The notes: generated by a model from the sequence alone, not told the origin. DNA of 64,000 nt from an uncultured Bacteroidota bacterium (GCA_913056185.1 CAJXLV010000008.1:38691-102690), one strand, 5' to 3'. Shown: positions 10,380 to 20,071, counted from the stretch's first letter. Numbers and translations: made by a program.

Positions 10380-12185
10380 TCACTCAATCGTCGGCGTGAA
10401 AGGAAGGCGCGTCTGGATCGCGCCCTGTGAGCCGACCACGCGATCCAGCACTTGCCGCTTCTGAGAGAGGGATTCGTCGAGGGGGCCCAGCGTTGCCGAG
10501 CGCCACGCCTGCCGGGCGCGAGTGGCAAACTGCTCACTGAAGCGCTGCAGGAAGGTTTTTGAGCGGGGAAGGAGACGCGTGCGGTACGGCCCCTCGCCCA
10601 GCCCCGCCGCCTGCCCCGCCATCGCCACCGCGTCCGCCAGCGTGCCGGTGGTGTCCACCAGCCCCGCCTCCATCGCATCGCGCCCAGACCACACGCGGCC
10701 CTGCGCCACCGAGTCGACCTGCGCCACCGACAGGCCCCGCGCATCCGCCACGCGCTGCAGAAACGTCTGATACGTCTGGTCGATGGAGCGGGCCAGAAGC
10801 GCCCGCTCGCGATTCGAGAGCGCCTTCGTCGGCGAGTACAGGTCGGCATACGGACTGGTCTGCACGCGGTCGAACGTGATCCCCAGCTTGTTTTCAAAAA
10901 ACTCCTGAGCATCGACGAGGAGTCCAAACACGCCGATGGACCCGGTCGTGGTCGTCGGGTCGGCCACGATGGAGTCGGCCCCCGCGGCGAGGTAGTACCC
11001 GCCCGAGGCGGCCACGTCGCCCATCGACACGATCACCGGCTTTTCGGCGGCGGTGCGCGTTACGGCCCGCCACATCGCCTCCGAGGCCGCGGCACTCCCG
11101 CCGGGCGAATTCACGCGCACAACCACCGCCTTCGTAGACGGCGTGGTGCGGGCCGTCTCCAGGGCGCTGGCCAGGTCCGTAGACCCGAGCGCCTGTGCCC
11201 CACCAAAGGGGGCCTGGTCGTCCGTCGACCCCGTCACGATATTGCCCTCCGCGTACACAATGTCCACCTGTCCCGCCCCCGTAAACGACTGCCCGGCAGA
11301 GGCCGCCGAGACGCGCTGGTACGCATCGACGGAGACCGTCGTCAGGTCGTCCGTCTCGTTGGCGCCCACCACCGAGCGCAGGCGGTCTCGCACCTCATCC
11401 TCGTAGAGCAGCCCGTCAAGAAGCCCCTCCGCTACGGCTCGCTCCGCGGAGAGGAACGCGTCCTCCTCGGCCAGCGCATCGAGCGCCTCCACCGACCGCC
11501 CCCGGGCCTCCGCAATTGCCGCCATGAAGCGGTCGTTCACCGTTTCGAGCAGGGCCGTGACCTGTTGGCGGTTTGGCTCAGACAGGTCCTTGCGAACAAA
11601 GGGCTCGCCCGCACTCTTGTATTTGCCCGCCCGAATGAGCTGCGGCTCCGCATCGAGTCGCTCAAACGTGCCGTCGAAGAAGCTGAGGATGGTGGCAAAG
11701 CCGTTGTACTCGAAGGGCGACTGCGGCGCCGTAAACACACTGTCGGCGGCACTCGCCACGAAATACCCCTTTTCCGACATCCCAAACTCATCGCTGGAGG
11801 CAAAGACCGGGACGCCGCTCTCGCGGGTCCGGAGGACCGCCTGGCGCACCTCCTCCAGCGTGGCCCAGCCGGCAGAGACGCCCTGCAGGCGCAGCCACAC
11901 GGCCTCGATGCGCGCGTCCGAGCGGGCCTTTTGAAGCGACGACTGCAGGTCGCGCAGGTCGTAGGCCGGCTCTCCCCCAAACGCCCGGCGGAAGGGGTCG
12001 TCCGTCGTGCGCTCCGGGATGCTGCCCTGCAGGGGCACCGTCAGGACCGACCCGGGCTGCACGCTGGGCGCCTGATCCGCCGAGAGCGACAGGGCAAAGA
12101 AAAAGAAGACAAAGAAAAAAACAACAAGCCCGAGTGCCAGCAGCGTTCCAATCACGCTGGCAGCCAGGGTGGACAGAAAGCGCAT
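10380..12185 (-). CDS. sppA: signal peptide peptidase SppA, long (67K) type
   Basis: A membrane-bound serine protease of about 600 residues that degrades signal peptides left after secretion. It starts with a strong Phe-rich membrane anchor (LGLVVFFFVFFFFALSLS). Two tandem ClpP-like domains follow. The first holds the general-base Lys in RAGKYKSAGEPFVRKDLSE; the second holds VVRVNSPGGSAAASEAMW and the nucleophile Ser in GDVAASGGYYLAAGADSIVA, then TGSIGVFG. Lys and Ser on different halves is the E. coli-type arrangement. It is divergent from hrcA across a 336-base gap. Confidence 0.95.
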   Translation of the reverse strand: MRFLSTLAASVIGTLLALGLVVFFFVFFFFALSLSADQAPSVQPGSVLTVPLQGSIPERTTDDPFRRAFGGEPAYDLRDLQSSLQKARSDARIEAVWLRLQGVSAGWATLEEVRQAVLRTRESGVPVFASSDEFGMSEKGYFVASAADSVFTAPQSPFEYNGFATILSFFDGTFERLDAEPQLIRAGKYKSAGEPFVRKDLSEPNRQQVTALLETVNDRFMAAIAEARGRSVEALDALAEEDAFLSAERAVAEGLLDGLLYEDEVRDRLRSVVGANETDDLTTVSVDAYQRVSAASAGQSFTGAGQVDIVYAEGNIVTGSTDDQAPFGGAQALGSTDLASALETARTTPSTKAVVVRVNSPGGSAAASEAMWRAVTRTAAEKPVIVSMGDVAASGGYYLAAGADSIVADPTTTTGSIGVFGLLVDAQEFFENKLGITFDRVQTSPYADLYSPTKALSNRERALLARSIDQTYQTFLQRVADARGLSVAQVDSVAQGRVWSGRDAMEAGLVDTTGTLADAVAMAGQAAGLGEGPYRTRLLPRSKTFLQRFSEQFATRARQAWRSATLGPLDESLSQKRQVLDRVVGSQGAIQTRLPFTPTIE

Positions 12186-12521
12186 GGAGGAACCGAAAAA
12201 TCAGGAGGGCAGCGATGAAGACGGACGGGAAGCCGTCGGGTATGTATTCCGGAAGGGGGGGCACCGTTTCACTGCACACAAGGGGACGCGCTACAGCCTG
12301 CGAGGCGCAAGAGCCGCGCGTTCATCGTGCAGGGGCGCAGCAGTCTGGACAAAGGGGAAACCCGAAACTCGTCCTCAAGTACATACCATGGTTCTTGCTC
12401 GACTGCCACACTCCAGGCGGCCGCGTTCCTTCGGCGAGTCGTTCCACCCGTGCCCAGAGAGGTAGCTCGACAGGCCGCCCCACGGACCGAATATCTTCGT
12501 GCGCATCACTCTCACAGTGCC
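12186..12521. other. intergenic region between divergent sppA and hrcA
   Basis: A 336-base gap that must hold both promoters. The hrcA frame is open back to 12327, but its translation there is Ser/Arg-rich and unlike HrcA. I looked for a CIRCE operator (TTAGCACTC, nine bases, GAGTGCTAA), expected where HrcA controls its own operon, and did not find a convincing one. Confidence 0.5.
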
Positions 12522-13616
12522 GTGAGCCCCGTAGAATACACCGACGACCGCCCATCGCTCAGCGACCGGGAGCGTAACATCCTCCGTCTGGTGGTAGAGC
12601 AGTTTGTGGATACCGCCGGCCCGGTAGGGTCCCGGTCTCTGGCCAAAGACGGAGCCGTGGACCTCAGTGCGGCCTCTATCCGCAACACCATGGCGGACCT
12701 CGAGGACATGGGGTACCTCGATCATCCGTATACCTCTGCTGGGCGAGTGCCAACCAAGCTCGGCTACCGCACGTTTGTCGACGAGCTCATGGACACCCCC
12801 GAACTGTCGGAGGTCGAGCGAGAAGTTCTCAAGGTCAAGCTTGCTCGCCTGGTAGGGGATACCGAGGAGCTTCTTAGCGAAAGCACACGTCTGCTGAGCA
12901 AGCTGACCAACCTGTTGGGCATTGCCCTCACGCCCCGGCTGTCTACGGCGATCCTGGAGCGGTTGGACATTGTGCCACTGTCCAGCGCACGCCTCATGTT
13001 TGTCCTGAGCCTCAAAGGCGGGCTCGTGAAGACGGTCGTTCGACGATTTCAGCCCGATTTGCAGCGGGCCAAGATCGACCGCATCGTGTCGCTCCTCAAC
13101 GAGCGCATCGCTGGGCTGACCCTCATGGACATCCGCGATACCTACCGAGATCGCTTGAAAGACCTTTCCGATGAGACGGGCCTGGTGGATCTCGTCCTGG
13201 AGGACGCCTCGCTCCTCTTCAGCGAGCCGGATGAAGGTCGCCTGCAGTTTGACGGGACGCAGAACATTCTGACCCAGCCTGAATTCCAAGACCCGGATGA
13301 TGTTCGGCAGCTCATTGAGACGATTGAAGACGAAAATCGTGTGGTGCAGGTGCTGGAAAATCTGTTCGAGGCCAATCCAGACGCGGTGGGGCAGGCGGTT
13401 GTGCGCATTGGCAGCGGGGCCCGCGAGGACGAGATGAGCGACTACTCCATCGTGCTTTCCCCCTACCAGTTTGGGGACACGGTCGGCTCACTGGGCGTCA
13501 TCGGCCCGAAACGGATGGACTACGGACGCGCCGTTGCGCTGGTAGAAAACATGGCGACTGTGTTGAACCGGCCGTCCGACCATGAGTCCGACGCTTCCGG
13601 CTCGCCCTCTGCGTGA
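12522..13616 (+). CDS. hrcA: heat-inducible transcription repressor HrcA
   Basis: Represses chaperone operons by binding CIRCE operators and is itself held active by GroEL. The start chosen is GTG at 12522 (VSPVEYTDDRPSLSDRERNI), giving 364 residues, close to the usual 340-360; the upstream extension is not HrcA-like. The N-terminal winged helix shows LRLVVEQFVDTAGPVGSRSL, then SAASIRNTMADLEDMGYLDH and the family signature PYTSAGRVPTKLGYRTFVDE. The C-terminal GAF-like region ends with GSLGVIGPKRMDYGRAVALV. It opens a cluster with grpE and dnaJ; dnaK is not adjacent. Its stop codon lies inside a 16 bp tandem repeat. Confidence 0.96.
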   Translation: MSPVEYTDDRPSLSDRERNILRLVVEQFVDTAGPVGSRSLAKDGAVDLSAASIRNTMADLEDMGYLDHPYTSAGRVPTKLGYRTFVDELMDTPELSEVEREVLKVKLARLVGDTEELLSESTRLLSKLTNLLGIALTPRLSTAILERLDIVPLSSARLMFVLSLKGGLVKTVVRRFQPDLQRAKIDRIVSLLNERIAGLTLMDIRDTYRDRLKDLSDETGLVDLVLEDASLLFSEPDEGRLQFDGTQNILTQPEFQDPDDVRQLIETIEDENRVVQVLENLFEANPDAVGQAVVRIGSGAREDEMSDYSIVLSPYQFGDTVGSLGVIGPKRMDYGRAVALVENMATVLNRPSDHESDASGSPSA

Positions 13617-13649
13617 TTCGCCCTCTGCGGGATTCGCCCTCTGCGTGAT
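13602..13649. repeat. 16 bp tandem repeat, three copies, overlapping the hrcA stop
   Basis: Units tcgccctctgcgtgat, tcgccctctgcgggat and tcgccctctgcgtgat run head to tail. The first includes the last hrcA codons and the TGA stop at 13614-13616. Confidence 0.85.
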
Positions 13650-13782
13650 GCGGCCTCCATCTCGGCACCGTCCGAGCGGCACCGTGCCAGCGGCACTGGA
13701 GGGGCGTCCAGCGCCCCCGACGGGTGGAGAAGAGGCAGTCCCGCGGAGGACACCTCCACGCGTATCTCTTGCGGCCCTGTCG

Positions 13783-13824
13783 CTCGTGTCCCTCGCCTCG
13801 TGTCCCTCGCCTCGTGTCCCTCGC
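13783..13824. repeat. 14 bp tandem repeat, three copies
   Basis: Three perfect copies of ctcgtgtccctcgc in the hrcA-grpE gap, about 90 bases before the grpE start. The second intergenic repeat array in the same gap. Confidence 0.85.
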
Positions 13825-13914
13825 AGCGCCCGGTGCCCCGGCGTGTAAAGAATGCACCCGCACCATCTTGATTCTTCCTCTGTCGTGACCACAGACCAGA
13901 CCCACGGACGCCCG

Positions 13915-14604
13915 ATGACCGACGAAACGACTCCTGAGGCCGACTCTGCCAGTGTTGAGGCGGAATCGGACGCCCCTGACACAGCGCCTGCGGACACAGC
14001 GCCTGCGGAGCCGGAGGTGCATGACCCGGACGCGCAGGATTCCGACGTGCAGGATTCCGACGTGCAGGATTCCGACGTGCATGAACACGGTGACACGGCG
14101 GAGCGCCTCCGCGACGACCTGGAGGCGCTGCGGGAGGAGCGAGATGACCTGGAGGATCGCCTCCTTCGCAAAGCCGCCGAGGTCAAAAACATCCGCCGTC
14201 GGATGGAGCGGGAGAAGCGCCGCCGACACAGGGCGGGGAAGGTGACGGTGCTCGAATCCATGCTGGAGGTGCTCGACGACTTTGAGCGCTCGCTCGATGC
14301 GGCCCACACGCTGCAGGAGGCAGATGACCCCGCCTCGGCGTACGATTCGTTGAAGGGGGGCGTAGAAATGGTTTTTGAAAAGTTCCAGGATCAACTCGCT
14401 GCTCTCGGGGTGGAGCCCATCGCTGCGGAGGGAGAACCGTTCGATGAGCACCTGCACGAGGCCATGATGCGGCAGCCCTCCGAAGACGCCGAGCCTGGCA
14501 CAGTGCTCAATGAGGTGCAGAAAGGGTACACCCTGGGCGACCGCGTGCTTCGCCACAGCCGTGTTGTGGTGGCCACTGAGCCGCCGGAAGACAACGCCGA
14601 CTGA
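13915..14604 (+). CDS. grpE: GrpE nucleotide exchange factor
   Basis: Releases ADP from DnaK during the chaperone cycle. The start at 13915 (MTDETTPEADSASVEAESDA) gives 229 residues; in-frame ATG 13852 and GTG 13885 are alternatives. The N-terminal 60 residues are a very acidic disordered tail built partly from DNA repeats: gacacagcgcctgcg twice (13978-14007) and gacgtgcaggattcc-type units (14029-14088) coding DVQDS repeats. The long coiled coil follows (LRDDLEALREERDDLEDRLL, KNIRRRMEREKRRR), then the beta domain with FDEHLHEAMMRQPSED and the signature QKGYTLGDRVLRHSRVVVA. Between hrcA and dnaJ on the same strand. Confidence 0.95.
   Translation: MTDETTPEADSASVEAESDAPDTAPADTAPAEPEVHDPDAQDSDVQDSDVQDSDVHEHGDTAERLRDDLEALREERDDLEDRLLRKAAEVKNIRRRMEREKRRRHRAGKVTVLESMLEVLDDFERSLDAAHTLQEADDPASAYDSLKGGVEMVFEKFQDQLAALGVEPIAAEGEPFDEHLHEAMMRQPSEDAEPGTVLNEVQKGYTLGDRVLRHSRVVVATEPPEDNAD
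14029..14088 (+). repeat. 15 bp coding repeat inside grpE
   Basis: Four consecutive 15-base units of the type gacgtgcaggattcc; the first reads gacgcgcag and the last diverges to gacgtgcatgaacac. Because 15 is a multiple of three the repeat keeps frame and encodes D-(A/V)-Q-D-S in the acidic N-terminal tail of GrpE. Copy number may vary between strains; that part is inference. Confidence 0.85.
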
Positions 14605-14930
14605 TCTTCTGCCGCAGAGACGTGCCGCCCCTTCCGTTCCCGCCGCGATCCGTCAGGCCGAAGCCCTGAGACAGCGGCGGCTCGGCCTTCCCGCCCCCGC
14701 GCCGCACACAGCTGTGCCCCACACAGTTGCGCCCCACACAACCACGAGGGGCGCTTCCGAGTCCCTCATGCGCGCCCCCGTTCCCCCGCCACTCGCATAC
14801 GGCTCCACATGCGCCGCAGGGCATCGGGGCCCTCTCCACCGTCCACTGAGCCGCCCGTTCCGCTGCCGCAAGACTGCGCTTCACGACCGGTGTCGGCGAC
14901 GCGTTCTTTTCGCAACGACCCGTACTGCCC
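14605..14930. other. grpE-dnaJ intergenic region with 15 bp repeat
   Basis: A 326-base gap with no credible ORF. At 14702-14746 it holds three degenerate 15-base units (ccgcacacagctgtg, ccccacacagttgcg, ccccacacaaccacg). It separates two genes normally co-transcribed, so it may contain a second promoter for dnaJ; no boxes could be assigned. Confidence 0.5.
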
Positions 14931-16106
14931 ATGCCGAGCGATTATTACAACGTCCTTGGCGTCTCCGAGGACGCCTCCGAAAAGGAAATCAAAAAGGCGT
15001 ACCGGAAAAAGGCCATGGAGTACCACCCGGACCGAAACCCGGACGACCCTGAGGCTGAGAAAAAGTTTAAGGAGGCCTCGGAGGCGTACGAGGTGCTCTC
15101 CGATCCGGAGAAGCGCCAGCGGTACGATCAGTTCGGGCACGCGGGCCTTGGGAACGACCGAGGAGCGGGCCGGGGCCGTGGGGGACAGGGGTTCCGCGAC
15201 GTCGAAGACATTTTTGATGCCTTCAACGAGATCTTCGGAGGAGGGCGCGGGGGCGGACGCGGCCGACGCCGCAGCCGATCAGACCGGGGCCGCGGGCGCC
15301 CGGGCAGCGACCTGCGCGTGTCCCTGGCCCTCACGCTGGAGGAAATTGCGGAGGGCACCGAAAAAAATCTGAAGCTCCAGAAGTACCTGGAGTGTGAGTC
15401 GTGCGACGGCACGGGCGCGGAGGGGGGCATGGGCGGCCAGAATTTTTCCATGTGCCCGCAGTGCGACGGCACCGGCGAGATCCGACAGGTGTCCCGGTCG
15501 GTCTTTGGGCAGATGGTGAACGTGCAGCCCTGCCCGCGCTGCGAAGGAGAAGGGCGCATCATCGACAATCTGTGTGCGGACTGTGGGGGCGAGGGGCGCG
15601 TCCAGGGGGAGGAAACCATTTCCATCAATGTGCCGCCCGGTGTGATGGAGGGAAATTACCTGACCCTCTCAGAGGCTGGCAATGCGGGGCTCCGTGGCGG
15701 GCCGGCGGGCGACCTGCGCATTGAGATTGAGGAGACGCCCCACGAGCATTTTGAGCGAGATGGACTCGACATTTACTACGATCTGCACCTGTCCTTCCCC
15801 GAGGCGGCACTGGGAACGGAGGTGGACGTGCCGACCCTGGACGGGCGGGCGCGCCTGGAGGTAGAGCCGGGGGCGCAGGCGGGCAAAATTCTGCGCATGC
15901 GGGGGCGGGGCCTCCCGGACCTGGAGGGCAGCGGCCAGGGCGATCAGATGATCCGCGTGCACGTATGGACCCCGCAGGACCTGACGCCGAAGGAGCAGGA
16001 GCTGCTCGAAGAGCTCCGCGACCACGACCATTTTCAGCCGCATCCGGACCGGGAGGAGACGGAGACGTCGTTCTTTCGCCGCGTGACGGATGTGTTCACG
16101 TCGTGA
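14931..16106 (+). CDS. dnaJ: chaperone DnaJ (Hsp40)
   Basis: Stimulates DnaK ATPase and delivers unfolded clients. 391 residues with all standard parts: J domain (residues 1-70) with [20 protein letters not shown] and the HPD triad in [10 protein letters not shown]; a Gly-rich linker ([35 protein letters not shown]); four zinc-binding CxxCxGxG repeats ([32 protein letters not shown]); and C-terminal substrate-binding domains. The Gly-rich part is also notably Arg-rich. Third gene of the hrcA-grpE-dnaJ cluster. Confidence 0.97.
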   Translation: MPSDYYNVLGVSEDASEKEIKKAYRKKAMEYHPDRNPDDPEAEKKFKEASEAYEVLSDPEKRQRYDQFGHAGLGNDRGAGRGRGGQGFRDVEDIFDAFNEIFGGGRGGGRGRRRSRSDRGRGRPGSDLRVSLALTLEEIAEGTEKNLKLQKYLECESCDGTGAEGGMGGQNFSMCPQCDGTGEIRQVSRSVFGQMVNVQPCPRCEGEGRIIDNLCADCGGEGRVQGEETISINVPPGVMEGNYLTLSEAGNAGLRGGPAGDLRIEIEETPHEHFERDGLDIYYDLHLSFPEAALGTEVDVPTLDGRARLEVEPGAQAGKILRMRGRGLPDLEGSGQGDQMIRVHVWTPQDLTPKEQELLEELRDHDHFQPHPDREETETSFFRRVTDVFTS

Positions 16107-16114
16107 GATCGCTT

Positions 16115-16182
16115 GCAGGGGCGAGACCATTGCAGGAAGATCATTGCGGGAAGACCACTTCGGGAAGACCGTTGTGGGAAGG
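16115..16182. repeat. degenerate 14 bp tandem repeat after dnaJ
   Basis: Units of the form gcgggaagaccact: a longer first unit from 16115, then gcaggaagatcatt (16132), gcgggaagaccact (16146), tcgggaagaccgtt (16160) and a decaying gtgggaagg. The block starts eight bases after the dnaJ stop. Confidence 0.75.
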
Positions 16183-16325
16183 TGTGGGAAGGCCGCGGGC
16201 GGGCACGCTTCCTGTCCCGAAACATGCTGCCTCGAAGTGCGCCGGAAGTCTGTGCCGGAAGTGCGTTTGAGGCCCCTGGTGTCCAGGCACCGGAGTCACT
16301 GTTGTTGCACGCATGCTGTCCCCTC

Positions 16326-16865
16326 ATGGCTGTAGATCCGAGCACATTCCGCGCGATCATGCGCCGGGTGCCGTCGCCCGTCGTGGTTGTGACCGCCCAG
16401 GGCCCGACCGAGGCCCGCGGCATTACCATCGGCTCCTTTGCGAGCGTGGCGCTCGAGCCCCCGCTGGTGAGCTTCAATGTCGCTCGGGAGGCGCGCATGT
16501 ACGACGTGATGCAGGCGTGCGAGCGGTTTGTGGTGCATGTGTTGGATGAACGCCAGGTGCACCTCGCGAAGCAGTTTGCGGTGCCCAACCTCACAAGCGG
16601 GGAGCAGTTTGAGGCAGTGCCTCACGCACGCGACCCAGATGGCACGCCCGTTCTGGACGGTGGGGCGGCGGTGCTCCGGTGCCGCCCGCACGATGCTGTG
16701 CCGGCGGGCGATCATGCGCTGTACGTAGGGCGGGTGGAGGCGGTGGAGGCGCGGCCCGGCGACGGAGCAGTGCTGTACTACGAGGGCGACTACCGGGGCG
16801 TGGGCAGCGAACTGCCGTCCACGCGGTTGGCGCCCGTAAACCGTGCATCGAGCGAATCGTCCTGA
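16326..16865 (+). CDS. flavin reductase-like protein (FMN-binding split barrel)
   Basis: A 179-residue protein of the flavin reductase-like/FMN-binding split-barrel family, which binds FMN and reduces it with NAD(P)H or serves as the reductase part of a two-component oxygenase. Start ATG at 16326 (MAVDPSTFRAIMRRVPSPVV); the open frame upstream is repeat-derived. Family blocks visible: VVVVTAQGPTEARGITIGSF, ASVALEPPLVSFNVAREARM and FVVHVLDERQVHLAKQFA. Its last 76 bases overlap the convergent gene at 16790. No oxygenase partner is adjacent, so the physiological substrate is unknown. Confidence 0.88.
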   Translation: MAVDPSTFRAIMRRVPSPVVVVTAQGPTEARGITIGSFASVALEPPLVSFNVAREARMYDVMQACERFVVHVLDERQVHLAKQFAVPNLTSGEQFEAVPHARDPDGTPVLDGGAAVLRCRPHDAVPAGDHALYVGRVEAVEARPGDGAVLYYEGDYRGVGSELPSTRLAPVNRASSESS

Positions 16866-17641
16866 GCCCCGACCCCAAAGAAGGCAAAGTCGTAGCGGCT
16901 GGGGTCGTCCGGGCAGAAGTGTCGGCAGATGGCTGTGAGGCGGCGCACGGCGGTCCAGTCGTTCGTCTTTCGGGACAAGAGGCCGAGTGCGCGTGCCTGC
17001 CGCCCCACGTGCACGTCCACCGGAAGCATGAGCTCCGAGGGAGCAAGAACGGACCATAGGTCCAGGTCGACCGGGCCCGGCCGCACCATCCAACGCAGGT
17101 ACATGTTGAGCCGCTTGCAGGCGCTGCCCGCCTCCGGCCGTGCCAGGTGCTTGCGCAGGCGCTGCGGGGTGTCGTCGTGCAGGGTGAGGAGGGTGGTGCT
17201 TACGCCCTGGAGCATGGCCCCGACCGGCGACGCGCCGTCTGTGGCGGAGGGGGCAGGGCGGTGCGCTGCGAAGAGGGCCTCCATCGTCTCGTGCCGCTCC
17301 AGCGCCGCGCTGAGGTTGGCCGTTAGCCAGTGTGCATCGACGGGCTGAAAGGTGCGATGCACAAACCCCTCGAGTGCGCGTGCGTCCTGGGCCGGGTCGT
17401 ACGTGCGCACAAACCGGTACGGCGCGTTGTCCATTCGCTCGCAGAGCGCCTCCAGCTTCCGGAGCATTACATCACGCCGCCCCCAGGCCAGCAGAGCGGC
17501 GTAGAACCCGATAACGGCCTGGTCGCGGGGATCGTCGAACGCATGGGGAACGGATACGGGATCGTCCTCGATGAAAGAGGGCTGTTCGTATCGGTCGACC
17601 AGCGTGTCCAGGTACGCGCGGAGAGCATCGAGGGAGGCCAC
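16790..17641 (-). CDS. TIGR02757/DUF2400 family protein
   Basis: A 283-residue protein of unknown function. Start taken as GTG at 17641 (VASLDALRAYLDTLVDRYEQ), where the family normally begins; the frame is open to 17854 but with non-family sequence. Family blocks: DPRDQAVIGFYAALLAWGRR, RLNMYLRWMVRPGPVDLDLW and the C-terminal PVDVHVGRQARALGLLSRKT, ending RYDFAFFGVG. The P-x-D-x-HV-x-R...LGL pattern loosely recalls the helical DNA-glycosylase fold, but no hairpin Lys/Asp pair can be pointed out, so that is only a suggestion. Its 3' end overlaps the flavin reductase gene tail to tail. Confidence 0.85.
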   Translation of the reverse strand: MASLDALRAYLDTLVDRYEQPSFIEDDPVSVPHAFDDPRDQAVIGFYAALLAWGRRDVMLRKLEALCERMDNAPYRFVRTYDPAQDARALEGFVHRTFQPVDAHWLTANLSAALERHETMEALFAAHRPAPSATDGASPVGAMLQGVSTTLLTLHDDTPQRLRKHLARPEAGSACKRLNMYLRWMVRPGPVDLDLWSVLAPSELMLPVDVHVGRQARALGLLSRKTNDWTAVRRLTAICRHFCPDDPSRYDFAFFGVGAQDDSLDARFTGANRVDGSSLPTPR

Positions 17642-17924
17642 AGGCGAGAACGGGTGTGTGCGGAGCGAATGCTGTACCCCGACGGAGAGCCGAGGCGTGC
17701 GTTCCAGGAGCCGTCGGCAGGGCCTCCGCGCATGGGGGCTGCATTCTCGGCCCCTGTATCGCCGCTGTATCGCCGCCGTGGGGCACTGGTGCGGGCCGGC
17801 CCGTTCTGGAAAACTTCGTGTGTCCCTCGTCCGTCCGCGCTCCCGCATTGCCATTTTCGGTGCTGCACTGCTTTATTGAGACCTGTGTCTGCAGACGCCC
17901 CACCAATCAACCTGCTCTCCAACG

Positions 17925-18935
17925 ATGGCCGATGATGAACAGCTGTTGGACTTTGAGAAGCCGCTCGTGGAGCTTGAGGAAAAGCTCGCGGAGATGCGGG
18001 ACCTGAACGCGGAGACTCAGGACGATCTCTCCTCCGAAATTGAAGCCCTGGAGGACCGCGTCGAGCAACTCCGGACCTCCATCTATCGCAACCTCACGCG
18101 GTGGCAGCGCGTGCAGATTGCGCGTCATCCGCAACGGCCCTATACGCTCGATTACATCGACGCGCTTACGCAGGACTTTACGGAACTGCGCGGCGACCGC
18201 ACCCATGGCGACGATCGATCCATCGTGGGCGGCCTCGCTACGTTTGCAGGGGGGCGCTACGGGGCGCACGACCGCACTGTGATGATGCTGGGCCACCAGA
18301 AGGGCCGCGATACTAAGGAACGCAAGTACCGACGCTTTGGGATGCCCAATCCCGAAGGCTACCGGAAGGCGGAGCGGCTCATGAAAATGGCCGCGAAGTT
18401 CGACAAGCCCGTAGTGGCCCTGCTCGACACGCCCGGGGCCTACCCCGGCATGGAGGCGGAGGAGCGAGGGCAGGCCGAAGCCATTGCGCACAACTTGTTC
18501 GAGATGGCACGGCTGGAGACGCCCATTGTGGTGGTGGTAATTGGGGAAGGGGCGTCCGGGGGCGCGCTGGGGCTGGGGATCGGGGATCGGATTCTGATGC
18601 TCGAAAACGCCTGGTACTCGGTCATCGCACCGGAGAGCTGCTCGCAGATTTTGTGGCGCTCGTGGGACCACAAGGAAGATGCGGCCCGGGCCCTGAAACT
18701 GACGGCCCCTGACCTGACGGAGGTGGGCATTGTGGATGAGATTGTGCCGGAGCCGATCGGGGGGGCACATCGTGATCCGGCGTCGACCTATCAGTCGGTG
18801 GGCCGGGCAGTGGCCGGGGCGCTGCAGGCTCTCGACCCACTCGATGCCCAAACCCTTCTCGATCAACGGCTCGAAAAGTTTGACGACCTCGGCGCCTACG
18901 AATCGGCCACGCCGATGGCGCCGTCCGAAGGATAG
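17925..18935 (+). CDS. accA: acetyl-CoA carboxylase carboxyltransferase subunit alpha
   Basis: With AccD it transfers the carboxyl group from biotin to acetyl-CoA, the first step of fatty acid synthesis. 336 residues, usual for the family. The N-terminal helical part ([20 protein letters not shown]) leads to the crotonase-like domain: [40 protein letters not shown], the oxyanion-forming [20 protein letters not shown] and [20 protein letters not shown], then [16 protein letters not shown]. accD is not in the window. A thioesterase gene follows after 40 bases. Confidence 0.97.
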   Translation: MADDEQLLDFEKPLVELEEKLAEMRDLNAETQDDLSSEIEALEDRVEQLRTSIYRNLTRWQRVQIARHPQRPYTLDYIDALTQDFTELRGDRTHGDDRSIVGGLATFAGGRYGAHDRTVMMLGHQKGRDTKERKYRRFGMPNPEGYRKAERLMKMAAKFDKPVVALLDTPGAYPGMEAEERGQAEAIAHNLFEMARLETPIVVVVIGEGASGGALGLGIGDRILMLENAWYSVIAPESCSQILWRSWDHKEDAARALKLTAPDLTEVGIVDEIVPEPIGGAHRDPASTYQSVGRAVAGALQALDPLDAQTLLDQRLEKFDDLGAYESATPMAPSEG

Positions 18936-18975
18936 CCCACAAACGCTCCCTTTCGATCTTCCGATCGGCCTGGCA

Positions 18976-19395
18976 ATGGCGCTTCCCTACACGTACGAGC
19001 GACGCGTGCGGTACCGAGAGTGTGACCCGATGGGCGTGGTCTACCACACGGTGTACCTCGATTATTTTGAGGAGGCCCGCACGGAGGCGCTGCGCCACAT
19101 GGGCGTGCGCTACCGCGATCTCGAGGCTGATGGCATCATCATGCCGGTGGTGCATGTGGAGATGGATTACCACGCCTCCGCCCACTACGACGATCTTCTT
19201 GCCATCGACGTCCAGTTCGCCCAGCCCCCTTCGGTCCGCGTGCCCATTGAGTATGCGGTGCGGCACGTTGGGGCGGACGACGTGCTCACCACCGGCCACA
19301 CCACGCTCTGCTTTATGGATGCGGAGCAGCGCCGCCCTACTCGTCCTCCGCCTGCGGTGCGGCAGGCCTTTGCGGCCGGTCTGGATCCCTCTTGA
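18976..19395 (+). CDS. acyl-CoA thioesterase, YbgC/4-hydroxybenzoyl-CoA thioesterase family
   Basis: A 139-residue single hot-dog domain. Start ATG at 18976 (MALPYTYERRVRYRECDPMG). The signature R-x-x-E-C-D-P-M-G-V-V-Y-H-T-x-Y is complete, with the Asp that acts in catalysis in this family, followed by YLDYFEEARTEALRHMGVRY and HVEMDYHASAHYDDLL. Family knowledge: such enzymes hydrolyse short or aromatic acyl-CoA thioesters, and E. coli YbgC is linked to the Tol-Pal system. Here the neighbour is accA, 40 bases upstream on the same strand, which suggests acyl-CoA metabolism, but no substrate can be assigned. Confidence 0.9.
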   Translation: MALPYTYERRVRYRECDPMGVVYHTVYLDYFEEARTEALRHMGVRYRDLEADGIIMPVVHVEMDYHASAHYDDLLAIDVQFAQPPSVRVPIEYAVRHVGADDVLTTGHTTLCFMDAEQRRPTRPPPAVRQAFAAGLDPS

Positions 19396-20071
19396 GGTCC
19401 GTCTTGGGGGCGGAAGGGACCATGCACACTGCGTGCGGGGTCGCTCTCGCTTCGTGCTGGCGTCCGCGTTGCTTGCGTATCAGTATTGAGCAGAGCACGA
19501 GAAGAACCCTCTGAACGCACTCGGTCGCTTCGCTCCCAGCGCAGGAGCGGGCCCGGCCTCCGCCGAGCCCCGAACCGGCCGGCTCGGGGGCGCGTCTCGT
19601 TGAGCAAACCGAAACACTCCTGATTTGAGGGGGGTGTAAGTACTCCAAGTTGTGAGTGTGTGGGCGGGCGTTGCGCGTTCGCACCGGTGAGGGCCGACCC
19701 CGCCCGCCCCTGCCCTCATCGCGGTGTCCGGAGGACTCGGTTTGCTGCCCCGGCAGACCACACAATTCTCACCTCGCACAACTCATCCCCCACAACACAG
19801 GGCCAGTACTGTCTTTTGAGGCAGGCGAGAACGCGGAGGCACTCCCTCCCGACCGCACACCCTCCCGACCGCACATGCGGTGCACCCCGCAGCGGGGCCC
19901 CTGGCGACCGCCAATCAGATCATAAGATCTGCGCAGCGCCGCAAGGCTCTTGCAGGCAGGCGGGCAGACCCGTGGGCCAAGGGCAGCAACGCCCGCAGGA
20001 GAACCTCCCGGCGTTGTCCCGAAGGGAGCCTCCTCGAATCGCCGGGAGAGACGTCAACCATCACCGCCCCC
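19396..20071. other. long intergenic region upstream of the deacetylase gene
   Basis: About 675 bases. The frame of the next gene is open back to 19880 but reads as Arg/Ser-rich, non-halophilic sequence. It holds a GC-rich hairpin (ccgagcc/ggctcgg, near 19567-19592) without a T-run, and two copies of ccctcccgaccgcaca (about 19844-19874). No tRNA-like T-loop or other RNA signature was found. Confidence 0.45.

Noticed and set aside
12327..12521. 65-codon upstream extension of hrcA
   Set aside because: HrcA family sequence begins at the GTG at 12522; the extension is not family-like.
13602..13824. Repeat arrays considered as CRISPR
   Set aside because: Units are 14-16 bp head to tail with no spacers and no cas genes nearby.
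19396..20071. tRNA or small RNA gene in the long gap
   Set aside because: No T-loop/anticodon pattern and no known RNA signature; only a hairpin without a T-run.
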